Assembly (NCBI GenBank): GCA_035438985.1
Contig: DAORJK010000023.1
Location: 1 to 38,078, forward strand
Reading direction: 5' to 3'
DNA: 38,078 nucleotides
Source: UBA4408 sp002389785
GTDB taxonomy: Bacteria > Bacteroidota > Bacteroidia > UBA4408
Position numbers and translations under genes: made by a program. Below the pieces are notes generated by a model that worked only from the letters and a program-made list of their open reading frames with translations, made no database searches and was not told where the DNA came from. How positions within the stretch are numbered: the stretch's first letter is position 1; each line of letters begins with the position of its first letter. Positions 34,201-38,078 of the stretch are shown in pieces.

Positions 34201-37200
34201 TCCAATATGTGCAGGTAGCCCATCAAACCTTACAGCAAGTCTTTCAAAAGTTGGAACTAATTCAATTGGAGCCGGAGCATCTACATCCTCATCTGGTGGA
34301 GCTAGTTTCTTTGTTGGAGGATGGGGAGGTGCTAAAACACAATATATCATTCGCGCATCTGAATTAATTGCTGCCGGTTTTGGTCCTGGAAATATGACAT
34401 CAATTGCTTTTGAACCAACTACTTCAGGTCAGTCATACCAAGGATTTAATTTAAGCATAGGACACACAACAGCAACTGATTTAGCTTCAGCGATGATTAG
34501 CACTGGTTTAACACAAGTTTATTTAGGAACCGAAGCATTAAATGGCTTTACTCCGGTTGCGAACGTAGTTAATACTCTAACTTTCGGTACCGGTGGTACT
34601 TCTAGTAGTTTTAATTGGGATGGTACTCAAAATATAGTGCTTTCATTTTGCTGGAGTCGTGATCCTATTGCGGCAACCTCAACCAGTTCAACTATGAAAG
34701 TAGATGTTACTTCATTTACTTGTGCTAGATATGGACAGTCGGATAATTTGCTACCAGCTGCCTTTTGTGCCTTATTTACAGGATTTGGAACAAGTGGAAC
34801 TTCTACAAGGCGTCCTAAATTTACAATTACCGGTAATACAGCTCCTGTAATTTCTAGTATTACTTGGAATGATGGAGTATCGAATATTGGCTCAACAAAC
34901 CCAATATCCGTAAGCCCAAGCATTGCTACAACTTATACAGCAACAATTGTATCTGCTGGTTGTAATGTAACACCAAGTCCTTCAATTTCACTAACTATTG
35001 CAACTCCGCCATCAAACCCAACTGCTAACAATGCTGCAGGTCAGTGTCCAGGAGTTCCAGTGAGCAGTGTTACTTCCACATCGGGTATTCCAACACCTAC
35101 CTTTAAATGGTACAGTGCTGCAACCGGTGGAACCATGTTGCAACAATCAACTTCAACTACTTATACAACTTCTATTTCTACAACAACAACATTCCATGTT
35201 TCTGAAATTGATTTAGTTACAGGGTGCGAATCCGGAAGGGTACCTGTGGTATGCTCTGTTCACACTTTATCTATAACTTCTGGTGTTCCTAACTTCTGCT
35301 CCTCTGGTGGTGCACAAACAACCACATTAACTGCTGTTAGTTCAAATGGAAGCTTTACCTATGCTTGGTCTGGTACTTCAGGTACAATAGTACCAGCAAC
35401 CGGTTCTCCTGTAACAGTAAGTATTTCAGCTACAACTGATTATACATTAACAGCTACTGATGGTGCCTGTGTAATGACAGCTAGTAAAACAATCGGTGTT
35501 TATGACTTTCCAAATATTAGCTTGACTTCAAATGGACCAGTATGTGAAGGTTCCACAATTAGTTTGAATTCAGGAATTGTTGCAGGAAGTTTTACCGCTG
35601 CATGTATAACTCCCCCAGTTGGTTTATCTACTCCAGGCCCCGGTGCCGTTCAACTATGTAATGCAGGTTCTGCTACAGTAGCTTTATCAGGTGGTTCACT
35701 GGATGATGGTTATTGGAATGGTATTGCTATACCATTTACATTTAATTATTTTGGTACCGGATATAATTCACTTAATGTAGGTACTAACGGAAATGTAAAT
35801 TTTGGTGCAACCGGTACTACTCAATATAACTTTACAGGTGGTTTCCCAAGCTTATCAAATCCTGCAAACACAATTGCTGTTTGTGCACGAGATTTACAAT
35901 TAGGCGCAACAGGTGGTAATTTTGGTTTTGGAACAGGAACTATTACCTATTGGACCGAAGGAACTGCTCCTAATAGAAAATTTATAGTTCAGTATGCTAA
36001 CTGTGCAACCTGGTATTCAACAAATGCCAGTGATGGATATAGTTCAGCAGAAGCTGTGTTTTATGAAACTATTGGATCTGTGGATATTAGAGTTATTGCT
36101 GCTACCAACCCAGCTGCAACTACAGGTACATTTATTAATGATACCCGAAACAAATATATCGGTTTGCAAGATGGTACTAGAACAGTTGGAGCAACATCTC
36201 CAAATTGCAACACCCTTGTTAACAACTATTGGAATGGTGTTTCTGATCAAATAACTACTCCGCAAGCTTGGAGATTTGACCCAGCAAGTCACTACACCAT
36301 TACCTGGACCGGAACAAACTTAGTTCCTCCAACAACAGGTACTGACTTATTTACTGCTGCAACTACTGCTATGAACACACCGGGTACTTACAGCTATACA
36401 TTTGTAGGAACTGATCAAACAACAGGTTGTACAAATAGTGCAAGCCCTGCATCAATTAACGTGGTTGTTAATCCACTTCCTGTTGCTCCAATTAGTAGCA
36501 ACGTTAGCATTTGTGGCGATCAAGCAGTTACACTTACAGTAAGTAATGCAGCTGCCATCATGGGAGCTGGTGGAGTACTAAATTGGTATGATGTTGCTAC
36601 AGGAGGTACTTCATTGTTTACAGGTGCTTCATTCGTTACTCCTGTGATTACTTTTGGAACTTCTTATTGGGTTGAATCAGTTAGCAATGGATGTTCAAAT
36701 GGTGGTGGAAGAACACAAGTGAATATTACATTTACAACCCCACCTTCAATTAGTGCTAGTGGACCAGTAGTTTCAGTTTGCCCTGGCGATCCTATTACAC
36801 TGAATGTTACAAGTTCAAATGCTGGTTATACTTATGTTTGGACTCCAGGCTCACTAAGTGGTGCAACACAAAATATTAATGCTCCTGCTGCATCAACTAC
36901 TTATACAGTTACAGCAACAGATAATACAGCAGGTCCATTTGCTACTTGTTCTATTTCAAGTAGTGTAGTTGTTAATGTTCACAATATACCAACACCTAAT
37001 GCTGGTGCTGATCAAATTAAGAACATTGGTGGTACAGCAACCTTAAACGCAACTTATGTTGTACCGGGTGGATGCTTTAAAATTACGGAAGTAACATTAT
37101 TTAAAACAGGTACTGGTTCAACACCATCCTATCCTTCTTATGCTGTAGGTGATGACTTATTAGAAATTACCAATACCGGAATTTTACCAGCAGATATTGG

Positions 37201-38078
37201 TGGTTTGCATTTAAAATGCGAAGGTCTAAGAACAATGGATTACATTTTCCCTTCAGCTATTATACCTTCTGGTGGAGTGGTTGTAGTTAATTTTGGTACA
37301 GGAACTGACGATTTAGTTAACTATGCATTCTTTACAGGTGGTCAAACAGGCAGTACTTCAGATACTTGGTCGTCTGGAACAGCAAATGGTATTTGGATAA
37401 CCTCTTCAACAGGAACTGTTTTAGATGCTGTTGCTGTTAATGCTTGGACATTTACAGGCGGTAGTGGTGTTACTGCTGCTGATTGGTCTGGAGCAGGCGC
37501 TAATGGACCTGGTACTTTTGCCGGAACCAGATTAACTGGAGCAGATGTGAATGATGCAACCAACTGGTTAGGTGCCGATGTATCGGTACAAGACATTGGA
37601 ACAGCAAATTCAGGTGTACCAATTACTTGTAATCCTAATCCTTATACAATTACTTGGTCAGGTGGTAACTTAGTAGCACCGGTTGTTGGTAACCCTGTTA
37701 CTACCCCAGTTTTTATCGCACCTCCTCAAACATATACCTACACAGTAAGCTTAACTGATGGTGTGTGTACAACAACAGACAATGTTGACATAACAACTCA
37801 AATGCCGTTACCTCCAACAGCAGACTTTACTGTAAACAGCACTTCGCAAACAACTGGATTTACTACATCTACAGCTACATTTACTGATATATCTTTAAAT
37901 GTACCTGATACCTGGTTGTGGAATATTACAGGTCCTGGTACAGTGACCTATGTTAACTCAACAACTTCAGCTTCACAAAATCCTCAAGTTCAATTTGGAG
38001 CTGTTGGTCAATACACTGTTGCGTTAACTGTTACTAATGCTGCAGGAAATGATACAAAAACACAAACTAATTATATTA
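31229..38078 (+). CDS. Giant secreted multi-domain adhesin-like protein (5' part, runs off the right edge)
   Basis: The frame is open from ATG 31229 to the window end: 2,283 codons without a stop. A signal peptide (RWLMCLALITGIWTTNANAQ) is followed by a Thr/Asn/Ser-rich right-handed beta-helix at about 35-860, recognisable by the recurring 'GN.I.N(I/L)' and 'I.NN.I' turns. Later modules are Ig-like (CPGVPVSSVTSTSGI ... FKWYSAATGG at about 1270), a sandwich domain (DDGYWNGIAIPFTFNYF at about 1490), another Ig-like (LNWYDVATGG), a lamin-tail-like domain at about 1950-2070 and a PKD domain from about 2195 (PPTADF). Cysteines are few and paired. A T9SS tail is expected beyond the edge but is not seen. 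It is likely a surface adhesin, for gliding or biofilm. Confidence 0.9.
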   Translation, partial: MKDHYTKTAKASFTRWLMCLALITGIWTTNANAQFSVTTNGGSGLAPTYPSLTAAISALNGATITSPVVITCPTGTETSPAGGYVITATGTSVNTITINGNGAANSIITAPNPAGVAGALTDAIFKLVGSDYVTISGFAMNENAANLTTAAATNNMVEWGVALLYATSTNGSQNCTIQNNTITLNRVYQNTFGIYANATHTATTATTSATATTTAGGNTGLKIYGNTISNVNNGIVVVGPTAAADHNNGVDIGGTGGAQANTITNYGTTGTFSAFANVSGTVNGILVRNTINANVSFNTITSSVGGVTAGTLNGIQVPSSSVAPTATFTNTINNNSISLKSGLATGAMTGISYPSGSSSATSTLNVNGNDFNNWGHTVAASGTIIFITVASVNQFTTINNNTFTNITVNTTGSVTFIVQTFSAIATGSKTVNGNQIVTQFSKTGAGGTVLFVSDNGLTVAGAISNCQNNNFSNMTFTGATTITGINYTDGGTAPTRTVSGNTISNITGGTSTMNMMNFTYWNGNSSMTGNTITNITGQGTITGITIGATANNASLITIGPNTINNLSSTGTGGNVTGITCSNTSTAISIRENVINTLSTTGASSTVTGINVGGATATSVFRNKIYDLSASAAGGLVNGINVSSGSAVHIYNNLVGDLRTPAATGLNAISGINLSGGTTVNLFFNSVYLNATSSGATFGTSCVTFNATPTLSLRNNNLINLSTPGTEPSNLASNGISAVLRRTTGTAATVPVNYATSSDRNNFWVNPAAGTDNHATYVEGTSTITNSMNTFALMKAFMVNRDQASFADQLGTTATNLSSLLSTVGSNANFLNIAGGTTTQCESGAAVITTPSITDDYSGAAGNRSTSPDVGAWEFAGISPTPSITLNSITPSTNQCAATARLISVNVTTPSGVITGVTITYNNGTLNSNIPMTNTVGNTWEYTIPAASPTNSTVSWSITATNSAPLSAIYSGASYTDHPLFGVTANIIASANPICAGSPSNLTASLSKVGTNSIGAGASTSSSGGASFFVGGWGGAKTQYIIRASELIAAGFGPGNMTSIAFEPTTSGQSYQGFNLSIGHTTATDLASAMISTGLTQVYLGTEALNGFTPVANVVNTLTFGTGGTSSSFNWDGTQNIVLSFCWSRDPIAATSTSSTMKVDVTSFTCARYGQSDNLLPAAFCALFTGFGTSGTSTRRPKFTITGNTAPVISSITWNDGVSNIGSTNPISVSPSIATTYTATIVSAGCNVTPSPSISLTIATPPSNPTANNAAGQCPGVPVSSVTSTSGIPTPTFKWYSAATGGTMLQQSTSTTYTTSISTTTTFHVSEIDLVTGCESGRVPVVCSVHTLSITSGVPNFCSSGGAQTTTLTAVSSNGSFTYAWSGTSGTIVPATGSPVTVSISATTDYTLTATDGACVMTASKTIGVYDFPNISLTSNGPVCEGSTISLNSGIVAGSFTAACITPPVGLSTPGPGAVQLCNAGSATVALSGGSLDDGYWNGIAIPFTFNYFGTGYNSLNVGTNGNVNFGATGTTQYNFTGGFPSLSNPANTIAVCARDLQLGATGGNFGFGTGTITYWTEGTAPNRKFIVQYANCATWYSTNASDGYSSAEAVFYETIGSVDIRVIAATNPAATTGTFINDTRNKYIGLQDGTRTVGATSPNCNTLVNNYWNGVSDQITTPQAWRFDPASHYTITWTGTNLVPPTTGTDLFTAATTAMNTPGTYSYTFVGTDQTTGCTNSASPASINVVVNPLPVAPISSNVSICGDQAVTLTVSNAAAIMGAGGVLNWYDVATGGTSLFTGASFVTPVITFGTSYWVESVSNGCSNGGGRTQVNITFTTPPSISASGPVVSVCPGDPITLNVTSSNAGYTYVWTPGSLSGATQNINAPAASTTYTVTATDNTAGPFATCSISSSVVVNVHNIPTPNAGADQIKNIGGTATLNATYVVPGGCFKITEVTLFKTGTGSTPSYPSYAVGDDLLEITNTGILPADIGGLHLKCEGLRTMDYIFPSAIIPSGGVVVVNFGTGTDDLVNYAFFTGGQTGSTSDTWSSGTANGIWITSSTGTVLDAVAVNAWTFTGGSGVTAADWSGAGANGPGTFAGTRLTGADVNDATNWLGADVSVQDIGTANSGVPITCNPNPYTITWSGGNLVAPVVGNPVTTPVFIAPPQTYTYTVSLTDGVCTTTDNVDITTQMPLPPTADFTVNSTSQTTGFTTSTATFTDISLNVPDTWLWNITGPGTVTYVNSTTSASQNPQVQFGAVGQYTVALTVTNAAGNDTKTQTNYI

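Noticed and set aside
34147..34350. Minus-strand open frames inside the giant adhesin gene (also 32023-33042, 34627-34923 and 37342-37596)
   Set aside because: They are mirror frames of Thr/Ala/Gly-rich coding DNA; the plus-strand frame is continuous and has clear domains.

Overview
This is a chromosomal segment from a member of the Bacteroidota. Four secreted proteins bear on this. Three show type IX secretion (T9SS) sorting tails: the fragment at 1-92, the propeller at 17190 and the phosphoesterase at 21466. The fourth is the giant adhesin at 31229, cut by the window edge before any tail. Promoter-like TAnnTTTG hexamers, weak Shine-Dalgarno signals, a DUF4286-type gene and an RteC-like gene agree with this. 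I cannot place it below phylum.

The window has two parts. Positions 1 to about 14,085 are accessory. They begin with the tail of a T9SS cargo gene, a decayed reading frame, an XRE repressor and a divergent lipoprotein with a DnaJ-type zinc finger. Next is a genomic island with two tyrosine recombinases (2779 and 12538). Between them lie an orphan Dam-type methylase, an anchored beta-rich protein, a beta-barrel-like protein without an ATG start, an RteC-like gene flanked by two related tiny genes, and a 594-residue protein with two beta-rich units. The second recombinase follows an excisionase-like gene by an ATGA overlap and ends 130 bp from the 3' end of tRNA-Leu(UAA). That is the usual layout of an element integrated at a tRNA. 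The gaps are unusually rich in inverted repeats, direct repeats and possible structured RNAs.

From tRNA-Leu rightwards the segment looks like ordinary chromosome. It has tRNA-Leu and tRNA-Gly, mutS, a secreted seven-repeat propeller protein, dnaG, a secreted alkaline-phosphatase-superfamily enzyme, a four-gene RND efflux operon (TetR regulator, TolC-type channel, adaptor lipoprotein, permease), an anchored alpha/beta hydrolase and the first 2,283 codons of a giant adhesin that runs off the right edge.

The best candidates for something undescribed are in the island's non-coding DNA. A 93-bp diverged direct repeat brackets the gene at 4314 like a cassette. A shared structured motif occurs upstream of two genes (2578-2632 and 5668-5744). 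A possible two-state fold lies at 5610-5808. A perfect 38-bp palindrome lies at 10252-10289. All of these come from reading the sequence; no homology search or folding program was run.
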